This document shows, piece by piece, positions 1-8,507 of a stretch of 64,000 nucleotides of DNA. Made by a program: the position numbers and the translations under genes. Positions within the stretch are counted from its first letter, which is position 1; the number at the start of each line of letters is the position of its first letter. The notes beneath the pieces were generated by a model that was not told the DNA's origin, made no database searches, and saw only the letters and a program-made list of their open reading frames with translations. Location: the NCBI RefSeq assembly GCF_001514495.1, contig NZ_BCNM01000002.1, positions 310,001 through 374,000 on the forward strand, given 5' to 3'. This DNA is from Paenibacillus pabuli NBRC 13638. Its GTDB lineage: Bacteria > Bacillota > Bacilli > Paenibacillales > Paenibacillaceae.

Positions 1-685
1 GCATCCGGTCGCGGTTCTCCAGGAAACTGCGGGTGATCTGATAATGCTCTGTATCCTCATACTCCACGTCCTGAATCTGCCCATCATCAAAACTCAAAAT
101 CCGTGCTCCTGGATAACCCAATAGAATCGGCGAATGCGTTGCGATAATAAATTGGGAATGGTCTGACAGATCGTGAAGAATGCGCAGCAAGGAAAGTTGA
201 CGAGCTGGAGATAAGGCGGCTTCGGGCTCATCGAGCAGATAGATGCCTTTGGCATTGAATCGGTTGACAAACAGATTGAGAAAAGATTCCCCGTGGGATT
301 GTTCATGCAATGAACGCCCGCCATAATAATCAATGGAACCCATCTCATCGACATGTGATGCAAATTGGTAGAAGGACTCGGAACGCATGAAAAAGCCTTT
401 GGTGATTTTGGGCAGCCAGGATAAACGCAAATAATCCCCTAATGACGATTCTGCAGCATCAATCTCAAAGTAGTTATTCCTTCCGCCCCCGGCTGTATTG
501 AATCCGCATTGATGAGCGATACCTTCCAGCAGCGTAGACTTGCCCGATCCATTTTCACCAACAAAAAAAGTGATGTTATTATTAAATTCCAATCGCTCCA
601 ATGACTGTATGGCCGGTATATGAAACGGATATTGATCTGGATTTTCGATTTTGGCAGACAATAATTCCACACTTCGAAGATACAT
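1..685 (-). CDS. AAA family ATPase, 3' end cut by window edge
   Basis: Reading the minus strand from the ATG at 683-685 gives an open frame of 228 codons that runs off the left edge. The protein has a Walker A motif GENGSGKST at about residues 44-52, a Walker B region GIYLLDEPEAALSP and a switch-histidine stretch IIATHSPILL. These are the marks of the SMC/ABC-like AAA_21 group of predicted ATPases (COG3910 type, usually about 240 residues), so only a few C-terminal residues should be missing. An AGGAGC ribosome site precedes the ATG. The substrate or partner is unknown. ATP binding is read from the motifs; the cellular role is not known. Confidence 0.85.
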   Translation of the reverse strand, partial: MYLRSVELLSAKIENPDQYPFHIPAIQSLERLEFNNNITFFVGENGSGKSTLLEGIAHQCGFNTAGGGRNNYFEIDAAESSLGDYLRLSWLPKITKGFFMRSESFYQFASHVDEMGSIDYYGGRSLHEQSHGESFLNLFVNRFNAKGIYLLDEPEAALSPARQLSLLRILHDLSDHSQFIIATHSPILLGYPGARILSFDDGQIQDVEYEDTEHYQITRSFLENRDRM

Positions 686-774
686 AGATTAAGCTCCTAT
701 TCTTATAACGTTGGACTTCTGGTAGTTTCAGTCCTGTTTTTTCAACCACGGATGAATGATTTCTTTGCGGGTGA

Positions 775-1203
775 TTAAAATGTGATCATGGCTCCTTTTT
801 CATCAAATACGGCGGTTGGATTCCAAGTGACTTCCCAGCAGTTATTCTCCGGGTCCAGGAAATAAGCGATTCTCCCGCCCCAGGCAGCGTCATATGGCTC
901 TCTGATTACATTCCCTCCGGCTGCACGAATTTTTGCTATGGTATCATCAACATCTCCCGCTTGATCCACATTGATGGCCAGCAATGTTCCCTTCAACCCA
1001 CTAGGTGTACTGAATGTCATCCCCGTATCTTTCTCCAGCTCCTGAATAGGATATAACGATAACAATACACCTATCGTTTCAAAGACACTGTACTGATCTG
1101 AACTGATTGCAGTCTCACTCCAGCCAAGCTTCTGATAGAACGAACGTAATTCAGGCAAATGCATTGCACCAATGGTGACCAAACTCACTCGCTGTGGAAC
1201 CAT
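775..1203 (-). CDS. VOC (glyoxalase/bleomycin-resistance) family protein
   Basis: A 142-residue protein with the paired beta-alpha-beta layout of the vicinal oxygen chelate fold. The first half starts VSLVTIGAMHLPELRSFYQK and the second holds NVDQAGDVDDTIAKIRAAGG and AYFLDPENNCWEVTWNP, the typical DPxGN/E..WE ending. The frame is open further upstream, but the start at 1203 is preferred because GGGAGGAG lies just before that ATG. Members bind a metal and act on small molecules or give antibiotic resistance; the substrate here cannot be read from sequence. Confidence 0.85.
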   Translation of the reverse strand: MVPQRVSLVTIGAMHLPELRSFYQKLGWSETAISSDQYSVFETIGVLLSLYPIQELEKDTGMTFSTPSGLKGTLLAINVDQAGDVDDTIAKIRAAGGNVIREPYDAAWGGRIAYFLDPENNCWEVTWNPTAVFDEKGAMITF

Positions 1204-1316
1204 ATTATACTCCTCCCATATCTTTTTAACATGAATTCGGAATGTGGATGAGTTCTCCCGTTCCTGCCACACCTTGTACGAAGGACGACCTTGATAGCGG
1301 GGATTGAGGCCGTTCG

Positions 1317-1520
1317 TCACGTGCTTTCGTCCGGGAATCGCTCGATTTCTTTGACCATCTGATAGCCCGGATCGGATTGCAAAGCGTTCATATGCAGAAA
1401 GCGCGTGTGCCCGAGAAGCGCGTAGTCCGTCAGATAATCCATGAGCATCGAAGCCGAATAGACGCAGTTGCTTCCCCGCATCATTCTTTCATGGCGAAGG
1501 CACCTTTTCCATTTACACAT
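1317..1520 (-). CDS. possible remnant or unrecognised small protein
   Basis: A 67-codon open frame whose middle part (RGSNCVYSASMLMDYL) looks like real protein, but I do not recognise a family. It overlaps by 4 bp the upstream, probably untranslated, part of the frame that carries the VOC protein, and that upstream part also looks coding-like. The pair may be a decayed gene on the minus strand. The start codon lies next to a weak RBS only. Confidence 0.25.
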   Translation of the reverse strand: MCKWKRCLRHERMMRGSNCVYSASMLMDYLTDYALLGHTRFLHMNALQSDPGYQMVKEIERFPDEST

Positions 1521-1562
1521 TCCCTATATTAAACGACGAACAGACGGATGACAAAATTATGG

Positions 1563-1591
1563 TTGACGGTGTCAGATCGGCTCTATATGAT
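1563..1591 (+). promoter_or_regulatory. sigma-A-like promoter of the glcT-EIIA-ptsG operon
   Basis: TTGACG at 1563-1568 and TATGAT at 1586-1591 are separated by 17 bp. Transcription would start near 1598, giving a leader of about 155 nt that contains the antiterminator hairpin and terminator before glcT. Confidence 0.6.
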
Positions 1592-1630
1592 GTAGGAAGA
1601 ACGTTCTGCATAAAAACATAAAATGAATTG

Positions 1631-1660
1631 GCGTGTTACCACCCCAGAGGGCATGAGCCA
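1631..1660 (+). promoter_or_regulatory. GlcT-type ribonucleic antiterminator (RAT)
   Basis: The leader contains GCGTGTTAC followed by a short loop and GGCATGAG, the arrangement known from the ptsG RAT that GlcT binds in Bacillus subtilis. Its 3' end overlaps the 5' arm of the intrinsic terminator at 1655-1701, so GlcT binding would block terminator formation. It lies upstream of glcT itself, and no second copy is seen between glcT, the EIIA gene and ptsG, so the whole operon including its regulator appears to be controlled by antitermination. Confidence 0.7.
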
Positions 1661-1701
1661 AGAAGCGAACATGATACTATACTCGCTTCTTGGCTCTTTT
1701 T
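1655..1701 (+). terminator. leader terminator controlled by the RAT
   Basis: GAGCCAAGAAGCG at 1655-1667 pairs perfectly with CGCTTCTTGGCTC at 1684-1696 and is followed by a T run. It overlaps the RAT at 1655-1660, which gives two mutually exclusive RNA folds. Confidence 0.85.
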
Positions 1702-1753
1702 GCGTTCCGGAGGCCTGAAAGCGTTAACTTTAGAAACGAGGAGGCGGTGAACC

Positions 1754-2638
1754 GTGAGTAAAGGAATGATTCTGCAGGTGGAGCGGGTCGTCGGCAGCAA
1801 TATTGTTCTGGCCCGGTCGCACCAGAATACCAAGGAGTACGTACTGATCGGCAAAGGGTTGGGATTTGCGTTCAAGGCGGAAAGCACCATTCAGTCCGAT
1901 GATCCGCGGATTGAGAAAAGGTTCCGGCTGGAGGACCGGGAGGAGTGGGGGCAGGCGCAGGAGCTGATGAAGGACTTGGACCCCAATGTCATCGACATCT
2001 CTGACCGAATTATTCGTCTCATCGCTGATCAGTTTCCCGGCAAGCTGAATGACAAGATCTACCTTGCTCTTCCGAGTCATATTCAGTTCACCTTATATCG
2101 TATCCGCAACGGGATGGAGATTCTGAATCCTTTCCTTACGGAGACAAAGCTCAGTTTCCCGAAAGAATTCGAAATCGCCTCGGAAGCGGCGGCCATGATC
2201 GGAGAGGCCTTTGGCGTAGAAGTACCGGAGGATGAGGCCGGGTTCCTGACATACCATGTGTACTCCTCCGTAAATCACGTCCCTGTCGGACAGTTGGTTA
2301 AGGTATCCAATGTGATCAGCAAGCTTCAGTCGATTATTGAAGAGGAGGGTGGCGTTCGCTTTGATCAGGGCAGCCTTAGCCAGGCAAGACTCATGATACA
2401 CCTGCGCTTCTCCATGGAACGCCTGTATCAGCAGCCGATGACGGCCCCCACCTTCGCACAATATGTGAAAAATGAATATACGTCCGAATACCAGCTGGCC
2501 AGAAAACTGAGCGCTGTAATGGCCGAGGATTTGGGTACAGAAGTACCCGAGGAAGAAACGGCTTTTCTCGCAATGCATTTATACCGGCTTTTTCAAACCC
2601 ATGCCAAAACCAACAACAGAAAGGACAACACACAATGA
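1754..2638 (+). CDS. glcT: GlcT-like PRD transcriptional antiterminator
   Basis: A 294-residue BglG/SacY-family antiterminator. The N-terminal CAT RNA-binding domain (about 1-60) is followed by two PTS regulation domains (about 70-175 and 180-285). The four phosphorylatable histidines are visible at H109 (ALPSHIQF), H168 (FLTYHVYSS), H216 (RLMIHLRF) and H275 (FLAMHLYRL). The start is the GTG at 1754 with GAGGAGG upstream. The stop overlaps the EIIA start by 4 bp (ATGA), which implies translational coupling. Known relatives are phosphorylated and inactivated by EII-Glc when glucose is absent and bind the RAT when it is present; here the RAT is in the gene's own leader. Confidence 0.92.
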   Translation: MSKGMILQVERVVGSNIVLARSHQNTKEYVLIGKGLGFAFKAESTIQSDDPRIEKRFRLEDREEWGQAQELMKDLDPNVIDISDRIIRLIADQFPGKLNDKIYLALPSHIQFTLYRIRNGMEILNPFLTETKLSFPKEFEIASEAAAMIGEAFGVEVPEDEAGFLTYHVYSSVNHVPVGQLVKVSNVISKLQSIIEEEGGVRFDQGSLSQARLMIHLRFSMERLYQQPMTAPTFAQYVKNEYTSEYQLARKLSAVMAEDLGTEVPEEETAFLAMHLYRLFQTHAKTNNRKDNTQ

Positions 2639-3141
2639 TCTGGAAATGGAAAAACAACAAATCTGCCAAAACATCTGAGACAATATCAATCGCCTCCCCG
2701 CTCACCGGAACCTGCGTCAGTTTGGAGGAAGTGCCTGACGAAGCGTTCGCGCAAGGACTTATGGGACCGGGAGTTGCAATGATTCCCCAGGAGGGCAGGC
2801 TGGTCGCCCCTATCGACGGCACTGTGGTGCACCTGATCAAATCGCACCATGCTGTAATGATTGAGCATGCTTCCGGACTGCAGCTGCTGCTGCATATCGG
2901 TATGAATACTGTCAGCCTGAAAGGACAGGGCTTCACACCCCAAGTGCAGACCGGGGATCAGGTCACTATGGGCCAGACCCTGATTGAATTTGACCTGAAT
3001 GCGATCGCTTCGGCCGGTTATCCTGTCATCACCCCTGTCATCGTTGCGAATGTGGCTGAACAGCCGTGGGAGTCGCACCCGGAGTATGGCAGCGTAGAAG
3101 CAGGCATGGGAACTATCATGAAAGTCAGCTTGTCCAAATAA
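2635..3141 (+). CDS. PTS glucose-type EIIA protein (Crr-like), free-standing
   Basis: A 168-residue EIIA-Glc family domain. The two active-site histidines are H72 (SHHAVMIEHASG) and H87 (LLLHIGMNTVSLKGQGF), matching H75 and H90 of E. coli EIIA-Glc. It would pass phosphate from HPr-His~P to the EIIB cysteine of the next gene. It overlaps glcT by 4 bp and lies 30 bp before ptsG. In B. subtilis this domain is fused to the C-terminus of PtsG; here it is a separate gene and the ptsG product ends after EIIB. Confidence 0.9.
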   Translation: MIWKWKNNKSAKTSETISIASPLTGTCVSLEEVPDEAFAQGLMGPGVAMIPQEGRLVAPIDGTVVHLIKSHHAVMIEHASGLQLLLHIGMNTVSLKGQGFTPQVQTGDQVTMGQTLIEFDLNAIASAGYPVITPVIVANVAEQPWESHPEYGSVEAGMGTIMKVSLSK

Positions 3142-3171
3142 CCTAAATCAAAAAAAGAAAGGAAGAACAAT

Positions 3172-4629
3172 ATGCTGAAAGCACTGCAAAAGCTGGGAAA
3201 ATCCCTGATGCTTCCTGTAGCAACCCTGCCTGCGGCAGGTATTCTTCAAGGCCTCGGTCTTCTTAATTATGAAAAGGACATTCCGCTCGGTCCCGTGATC
3301 GGGGGATTTCTTAATCAGTATGTAGTTCCATTCCTGAATGAGGGAGCGGGGGCGATCTTCGGCAACCTTGCGCTCATCTTCGCCATTGGGGTGGCAATCG
3401 GACTGGCGGGGGATGCGGTCGCCGCGCTTTCCGCCCTGATCGCTTATATGGTGCTGACGCGGATTCTGGGTGCCGTTCCAGGTGTATTCGGCTATATTCC
3501 TGACGATGTCAAGCTGGATATGGGCGTATTGGGCGGGATATTTGCCGGACTGCTTGCAGCCTATATGTATAAAAAATACCATAATATCAAGCTTCCTGAC
3601 TGGCTCGGCTTCTTCTCCGGCAAACGCTTTGTGCCGATGGTCACCGCCGGCTCCATGCTGGTGTTGGCCATCCTGTTCGGCATGGTCTGGAGCCCGATTC
3701 AGGATGCCATCGGCGCTTTCGGCTCCTGGATTGTAGGCTTTAAAGGCGTTGGCTCCATGGTGTTTATGATCGCTAACCGCCTGCTCATCCCGCTCGGTCT
3801 GCATCATGTCCTCAACTCCATCGCCTGGTTCCAGATCGGAGATTATACCAATGCAGCCGGGGAAGTCGTGCACGGCGACCTGACCCGCTTCTTCAACGGA
3901 GACCCTACGGCAGGCATGTTCATGTCTGGCTTCTTCCCGATTATGATGTTCGCTCTTCCGGCGGCAGCGCTTGCCTTGATTCATACAGCCCGGCCTGAAA
4001 AGCGCAAAATGGTCGCTTCGATCTTTATCGGCGCAGCGGTAGCTTCGTTCTTAACGGGTATTACCGAGCCGCTCGAGTTCTCCTTCATGTTCGCGGCGCC
4101 TCTGCTGTATGTGGTGCATGCTATTCTTACCGGTGCAGCGGCCCTGATCATGTACCTGCTGAATGTTAAGCTGGGCTTCGCCTTTTCGGCAGGTCTGATC
4201 GATTACCTCGTGAACATGAAGCTGTCGACCAATCCGCTGCTCATGATCCCGGTAGGACTCGCATTTGCGGTCGTCTATTATTTCCTTTTCCGGTTCATGA
4301 TTGTCAAGTTCAACCTGAAAACGCCGGGGCGCGAGGATGACGCTTATGATGCCGATGCCCCCACTAATGCTTCCGCCGTGGCAGCGGCGTCTGCCGACAC
4401 CAAGGCTGGCAAAGTGCTCGCGGAGATCGGTGGCGCAGACAATATCGAGAGCATCGACGCCTGCATCACTCGCCTCCGGCTAGTTGTCAGGGACGACAAA
4501 GCCGTCAACGATCGGGCGCTCAAACAGCTTGGCGCTTCCGGTGTCATGAGGCTCGGTGGTGGAGCTGTGCAGGTCATCTTCGGCACCCAGTCCGAAATCC
4601 TGAAGGATGAGATTAAGAAGCTGATGTAA
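3172..4629 (+). CDS. ptsG: PTS glucose transporter subunit EIICB
   Basis: A 485-residue membrane permease. The EIIC domain (about 1-390) has many hydrophobic segments and the conserved loop PLGLHHVLNSIAWF and GITEPLEFSF. A polar linker rich in Ala and Asp (about 390-415) leads to the EIIB domain, in which C431 in IDACITRLRL is the phosphorylation site. It takes up and phosphorylates glucose or a close relative. GAAAGGAAG precedes the ATG. It is the last gene of the glcT operon and is followed by a strong terminator. Confidence 0.92.
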   Translation: MLKALQKLGKSLMLPVATLPAAGILQGLGLLNYEKDIPLGPVIGGFLNQYVVPFLNEGAGAIFGNLALIFAIGVAIGLAGDAVAALSALIAYMVLTRILGAVPGVFGYIPDDVKLDMGVLGGIFAGLLAAYMYKKYHNIKLPDWLGFFSGKRFVPMVTAGSMLVLAILFGMVWSPIQDAIGAFGSWIVGFKGVGSMVFMIANRLLIPLGLHHVLNSIAWFQIGDYTNAAGEVVHGDLTRFFNGDPTAGMFMSGFFPIMMFALPAAALALIHTARPEKRKMVASIFIGAAVASFLTGITEPLEFSFMFAAPLLYVVHAILTGAAALIMYLLNVKLGFAFSAGLIDYLVNMKLSTNPLLMIPVGLAFAVVYYFLFRFMIVKFNLKTPGREDDAYDADAPTNASAVAAASADTKAGKVLAEIGGADNIESIDACITRLRLVVRDDKAVNDRALKQLGASGVMRLGGGAVQVIFGTQSEILKDEIKKLM

Positions 4630-4650
4630 CGCTCGTCCTCCTTTGAGTTT

Positions 4651-4697
4651 AAAAGGTCGAGAACAGGGTATGTTTACCCTGTTCTCGACCTTTTTTG
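4651..4697 (+). terminator. intrinsic terminator after ptsG
   Basis: AAAAGGTCGAGAACAGGGTA pairs with TACCCTGTTCTCGACCTTTT around a 5-nt loop, followed by more T. It ends the glcT operon; the A/T runs on both sides would also let it work for the convergent minus-strand operon ending at 4779. Confidence 0.9.
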
Positions 4698-4778
4698 TTA
4701 ACCAAGAAGCGCAGGATATTCTTTTGAAACGGTTTTGATAAAAAAAGAGAGCAAGCTATTCGCTCACTCTCTCTGTGT

Positions 4779-5798
4779 TTAATACACAAATCTGCGCTGC
4801 GCCCAATAGCTGAACACAAAGATCGAAACCTCTGTTAACAGCTTGGCTGCAATCAGCGGGATAATCAGTTTTTCATTATAGAAGTACAACAGTCCGTAAT
4901 TTAGCAACAGCACCAGAATGACCAGCGAGAAGTATTTCGGTAAAGATTGGCGCACCCTGGACGTTTTCCCTGCTGAAAATACATACTTTCGATTGATTGT
5001 ATAGTTGAAGATGGAGCTGCATAATCTCGCTGCAACGACCGATAGGAACAAATTATGCGTGAAGTACTGGATCACGAACAGTAAGCCGAAATCAATCAAA
5101 GCCGATAACACCGAAGACGTACTAAACATTAGAATCGGCATATAAATACGGAATGAATCTACCAGCGGGCGAAAATGAGAAGATTTGTTATGATCCAGAT
5201 AGACCGTATCTATAAACTCCTCCATGATCTCATACCCTTCCTTCTTTGCGGTTAGCAGCATGTTCATCTCGTACTCAAACCGATCACCCGGAATCTGACA
5301 GAGCCAGTCCAGCATGGAATATGGAAAACCACGCAAGCCCGTTTGAGTGTCATATACTTTGGTACCCGTTGTGATGGAAAAGACCGCCCGGGTAACTGTG
5401 TTGCCAAAACGACTGCGTGCAGGAATCGTTCCGCTAAACCGGCGGCTGCCGAGCACGATTCCTGGGGTGGTCTGCTCCAGCAGCACATCGAAGATACGGC
5501 GGATATCATGCGGCACATGCTGCCCGTCACTGTCTGCGCACACAATACCACCCTGTGGTCCATGTGCCTTGATATGTTGAAACCCTGTCTTGAGTGCATG
5601 TCCCTTGCCCAGATTGACCGTATGTGTCAGGACCGTACAACCATAGGCTTCTGCCGTCTCGAAAATCCCCCGGTAACCCGGGCCGCTGCCATCATCCACA
5701 ATGACAATGGGTCCTAACTGAAACGTCTGCAACTGTAACACCAGATTCAATAAACGAACATCCGGTTCGTATGATGGAATTAATATGGTCATGATCAT
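4779..5798 (-). CDS. GT2 glycosyltransferase fused to a GtrA-like membrane domain
   Basis: A 339-residue two-domain protein. Residues 1-215 are a dolichol-phosphate-mannose-synthase-like GT2 fold: TILIPSYEP start, IVIVDDGSGPGY, the DxD motif in CADSDGQH, and TGLRGFPYSML. Residues 220-339 have four hydrophobic segments with the INRKYVFS and YWAQRRFVY motifs of GtrA. It probably transfers a sugar to polyprenyl phosphate and/or flips the product. Its first ATG overlaps the stop of the upstream glycosidase gene by 4 bp; a second ATG two codons later has better RBS spacing (AGAGGG). It is the last gene of the radical SAM operon. Confidence 0.9.
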   Translation of the reverse strand: MIMTILIPSYEPDVRLLNLVLQLQTFQLGPIVIVDDGSGPGYRGIFETAEAYGCTVLTHTVNLGKGHALKTGFQHIKAHGPQGGIVCADSDGQHVPHDIRRIFDVLLEQTTPGIVLGSRRFSGTIPARSRFGNTVTRAVFSITTGTKVYDTQTGLRGFPYSMLDWLCQIPGDRFEYEMNMLLTAKKEGYEIMEEFIDTVYLDHNKSSHFRPLVDSFRIYMPILMFSTSSVLSALIDFGLLFVIQYFTHNLFLSVVAARLCSSIFNYTINRKYVFSAGKTSRVRQSLPKYFSLVILVLLLNYGLLYFYNEKLIIPLIAAKLLTEVSIFVFSYWAQRRFVY

Positions 5799-6781
5799 TG
5801 TCCCTCTTTCAGATAAAGGATGTCACTTACGCCGCGTTCCTGATTTCTCCCCAGCGGATTATTAACAACCCGACCCATGAAGTACATTGTGGATGAACCG
5901 CCGCCGTCCAGATTATAGGCTTCCGTTGCTCCAAGGCCTTTCATGACATTGGCGAGCTCTGCGAGTGTCATACCTCGGCTGTTATCCTGCCGTCCATCCA
6001 CTACAACGAATACATAATGATTCGGCGCAATCATGCCGATCGCCGTTCTTGGATTCGCAACCTGGATCGATCGGTTGCCAAAGTTGTTATCGATTTTCAC
6101 ACTGCTAAAATCACTTACGATCTCACCGTCCTGGATCAGAATCGGACCAAAAGATAACGTGTTGGTCGCACCTTCTGCCAGTAGTTCCGAGGAAGAAACT
6201 TCCGTCTCGTTATACGTCTTCATCGTACCGTCACTGAACAGCGCCATCGCATCACGCACCGGATCATCCCGATATACCGTACCATTGCGGATAATCACGC
6301 CGTCATCACGGAAGCCGTAGTAGTCACCATTGATCGCAAAGATGGCATTGTTAGCCGCTGCAATCTCTGACGTGTTCTCAGTTATATTCGTGCCAAAACT
6401 GTTATCTGCCAGAGCCGAGCGCAGACTGTTCGCATCTGACAGCTGTACATCTGCGACGTAATACGTGATCTGATCTGAGCCAGAGCCCGTCTGCACCTTG
6501 TCGATCTTGACCTGCATATCATCGCTGGAATAGTTCCAGTCATCTGACGTTGCATTCACTTCAGTCGCCGTGGTTGAAGTACCGCTGGAGGTGCTGGTTG
6601 CTGATGTATTGTCATCCGCTACAACAACCTGCACATGCCGGATCAAGTAACGATCTGCCAGACTGTATATCACAGTACCCAGGCCCAAAACAATAACAAG
6701 CGTAATCATCAGCCATTTGCGCCTTGGTTTTACATTTCTATAGGGGTCGTTCTCGTTGGATTTTGGATACATCTTCATCAT
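5795..6781 (-). CDS. membrane-anchored phosphodiester glycosidase (NAGPA domain)
   Basis: A 328-residue protein with a short cytoplasmic tail, one membrane helix (about 24-42), a Ser/Thr-rich linker (about 58-75) and an extracellular NAGPA-type domain. Family signatures are AINGDYYGFRDDG, ANPRTAIGM, VVVDGRQDNSRGMTL and YNLDGGGSSTMYF. Relatives remove or act on sugar-phosphate caps of extracellular polymers. An AGAGGTGA RBS precedes the ATG. It follows the 45-residue peptide gene by 27 bp and overlaps the GT2-GtrA gene by 4 bp, so a joint role in a cell-surface glycan is likely. Confidence 0.88.
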   Translation of the reverse strand: MMKMYPKSNENDPYRNVKPRRKWLMITLVIVLGLGTVIYSLADRYLIRHVQVVVADDNTSATSTSSGTSTTATEVNATSDDWNYSSDDMQVKIDKVQTGSGSDQITYYVADVQLSDANSLRSALADNSFGTNITENTSEIAAANNAIFAINGDYYGFRDDGVIIRNGTVYRDDPVRDAMALFSDGTMKTYNETEVSSSELLAEGATNTLSFGPILIQDGEIVSDFSSVKIDNNFGNRSIQVANPRTAIGMIAPNHYVFVVVDGRQDNSRGMTLAELANVMKGLGATEAYNLDGGGSSTMYFMGRVVNNPLGRNQERGVSDILYLKEGQ

Positions 6782-6808
6782 GTGCAGTTCACCTCTTCAT
6801 CTAAGTTC

Positions 6809-6946
6809 TTAAGGCTCATCATAGGCTGGATAGCTTAAATGAATCTGAAACAGGCTGAACGCAAAAAAAAGAAGATTACCCTGTTCTCCGTTATGGAGAT
6901 CGGCAACCTTCCTTTGACAGGATGATGCGTGAATCTTAATTTTCAT
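6809..6946 (-). CDS. 45-residue peptide in a radical SAM operon, candidate precursor
   Basis: A short open frame between the radical SAM gene and the glycosidase gene. It begins MKIKIHASSCQRKV, has a hydrophobic middle (NLLFFAFSLF) and ends HLSYPAYDEP. A GGGGGA ribosome site stands 6 nt before the ATG. The gap to the radical SAM stop is 43 bp and to the next gene 27 bp, so it is co-transcribed. The position and size fit a peptide substrate for the radical SAM enzyme, with the single Cys or the aromatic C-terminus as possible targets, but no known precursor family is recognised and it could be a non-functional frame. Confidence 0.45.
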   Translation of the reverse strand: MKIKIHASSCQRKVADLHNGEQGNLLFFAFSLFQIHLSYPAYDEP

Positions 6947-6989
6947 GATATATCCCCCGATCGGGACAAGGACGATCCTAAGCAGCTTT

Positions 6990-7958
6990 TTATAATCGTG
7001 ACGTGTCACCTGCAAAAAGAGCATCGTACGCAGGGCAGGGCTTCTTTTCCAGAAAATCCGTTAACGCTTGGGGCTGTTTCGTATAAATATCCTTCAAAGA
7101 TGTACCCTGATAGATATTACCAATCACGACCGGATGACATAACTCACAGATGAGAATATCTCCATTGCCATGCAAATGCAGCTGTTTGGTTCCATCCACA
7201 CAATTGGAGAAATAGACACCCGGCTGTTCACGCAAACCCAGTTGTTCAGCGAAACGGTCCATACAGGTAAAATATAAGGTCGTATCTTCCTTCTTATGCT
7301 TGATTAGCTCGTTTACGGAATGGATGAGCGATTCCTTCGAAGCAATCTGGCTCCAATGAGTATGTGGCATCACGATGCTGTTCTGGATCTCATGGATGCG
7401 CACACCCAGTTCATAGACTTTATCGCTAATGGCCTGCATGTTTGCCTGGGTACCTTCAAATAGCAGCGTCTCCAATACGGTCTCCAGCCCCGCTTCAGTA
7501 CAAAGACGAATGTTATGCTCCAATCGCTCATACATGCGGGGATGTACTCGGTAATAGGCCGCATATGCATCCCGATCTGTATAGTTGAATGAAATATGGA
7601 TATTGGACAAGCCGGCATCACGCAAAGCATGAATTCGTTCTTCCGTTAGCAGACTGGCATTGGTATTTAATTGCGTGTCGATGCCATTTGCCCCGCAATA
7701 CGTCACAATCTCCAGGCAATCCTGAAATTTCAGGGTCACCTCTCCCCCGGACAAACGCACTCGCTTGAGCCGCGGAAGCTCACTGATAATTCGGATAACC
7801 TCTTGACCGCTTATGCATTGCCCATCATCCCGATTGTAGGCGCAGCAATAGTCGCATTTGTAATTGCAATTAGAGGTCACACCGACCTCCAGTCCTTCCA
7901 GCTCATATACGCCGGGTGTTTCAAGTTCAAGTGATTTATATCTGTTTCTCGTTGTCAT
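6990..7958 (-). CDS. radical SAM/SPASM-like protein
   Basis: A 322-residue radical SAM enzyme. The [4Fe-4S]-SAM cluster motif CxxxCxxC is C31, C35 and C38 (SNCNYKCDYC), followed by the RLSGGEVTL glycine-rich motif. The C-terminal part has cysteines in NCVDG, ICELCHP and KKPCPAYD and the GNIYQGTSLKDIY stretch typical of SPASM/twitch auxiliary cluster domains used by peptide-modifying maturases. A GGGAGG RBS precedes the ATG. It opens an operon with the 45-residue peptide, a phosphodiester glycosidase and a GT2-GtrA protein. The substrate is unknown; peptide or sugar modification are both possible. Confidence 0.88.
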   Translation of the reverse strand: MTTRNRYKSLELETPGVYELEGLEVGVTSNCNYKCDYCCAYNRDDGQCISGQEVIRIISELPRLKRVRLSGGEVTLKFQDCLEIVTYCGANGIDTQLNTNASLLTEERIHALRDAGLSNIHISFNYTDRDAYAAYYRVHPRMYERLEHNIRLCTEAGLETVLETLLFEGTQANMQAISDKVYELGVRIHEIQNSIVMPHTHWSQIASKESLIHSVNELIKHKKEDTTLYFTCMDRFAEQLGLREQPGVYFSNCVDGTKQLHLHGNGDILICELCHPVVIGNIYQGTSLKDIYTKQPQALTDFLEKKPCPAYDALFAGDTSRL

Positions 7959-8177
7959 TCGATGTACCTCCCGATTCCATATCCATGTTTTTCAACTTGG
8001 AGATTATAGCGGATCTCGGCCGATGTTCGATATGACATTATGTACGCTGGGATGTGAAGAACAGAGTACCCCCAGCCATTTTATTGAGTTTCAGTCCTTC
8101 CAAACTCAGGATTATATGGTCCCAGCTTACATCAAACTAGTATAATAACCGTTGTTATAAGGAATCACTCTGTCCAA

Positions 8178-8486
8178 TTATTCTGTTTTGTTCCGGCTTT
8201 CGGCTTCTTGATCTACAGTTTCATAACTCCCAAATCGCTTGAGACGTTCTTTGGTTTTGGAGCTGGATGCTTCATATTCCGCCCATACTAAATAAAACAA
8301 GCCCAGAATTAAAGCAGCTATACTCCAACTTTGCGGAGCGGTTCCCACATAATTCAGCATGCCCTGAAACAAGTCCGAATCCCACGAAGTTACTCCAGAA
8401 CCAAAAATGGCAGCACTCACATATCGAACACCGTACAGAAATGCCGCTATGACCAGCAAAAGTGTCCCTGTAGTTCTACGACTCAC
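8178..8486 (-). CDS. small two-helix membrane protein
   Basis: A 102-residue protein with hydrophobic segments at about 7-27 and 55-69 and a charged tail. GTG start at 8486 preceded by GGGGGA. It lies 21 bp downstream of pdxH in the same direction. No family recognised. Confidence 0.65.
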   Translation of the reverse strand: MSRRTTGTLLLVIAAFLYGVRYVSAAIFGSGVTSWDSDLFQGMLNYVGTAPQSWSIAALILGLFYLVWAEYEASSSKTKERLKRFGSYETVDQEAESRNKTE

Positions 8487-8507
8487 ACCTATTCCCCCTT
8501 TATAAAA

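Noticed and set aside
439..672. 77-codon minus-strand frame in the first 700 bp
   Set aside because: It is a shadow of the AAA ATPase gene, whose frame is open from 685 to the window edge with Walker motifs.
3148..3984. 278-codon minus-strand frame
   Set aside because: It lies fully opposite ptsG and has histidine/arginine-rich composition typical of an antisense shadow.
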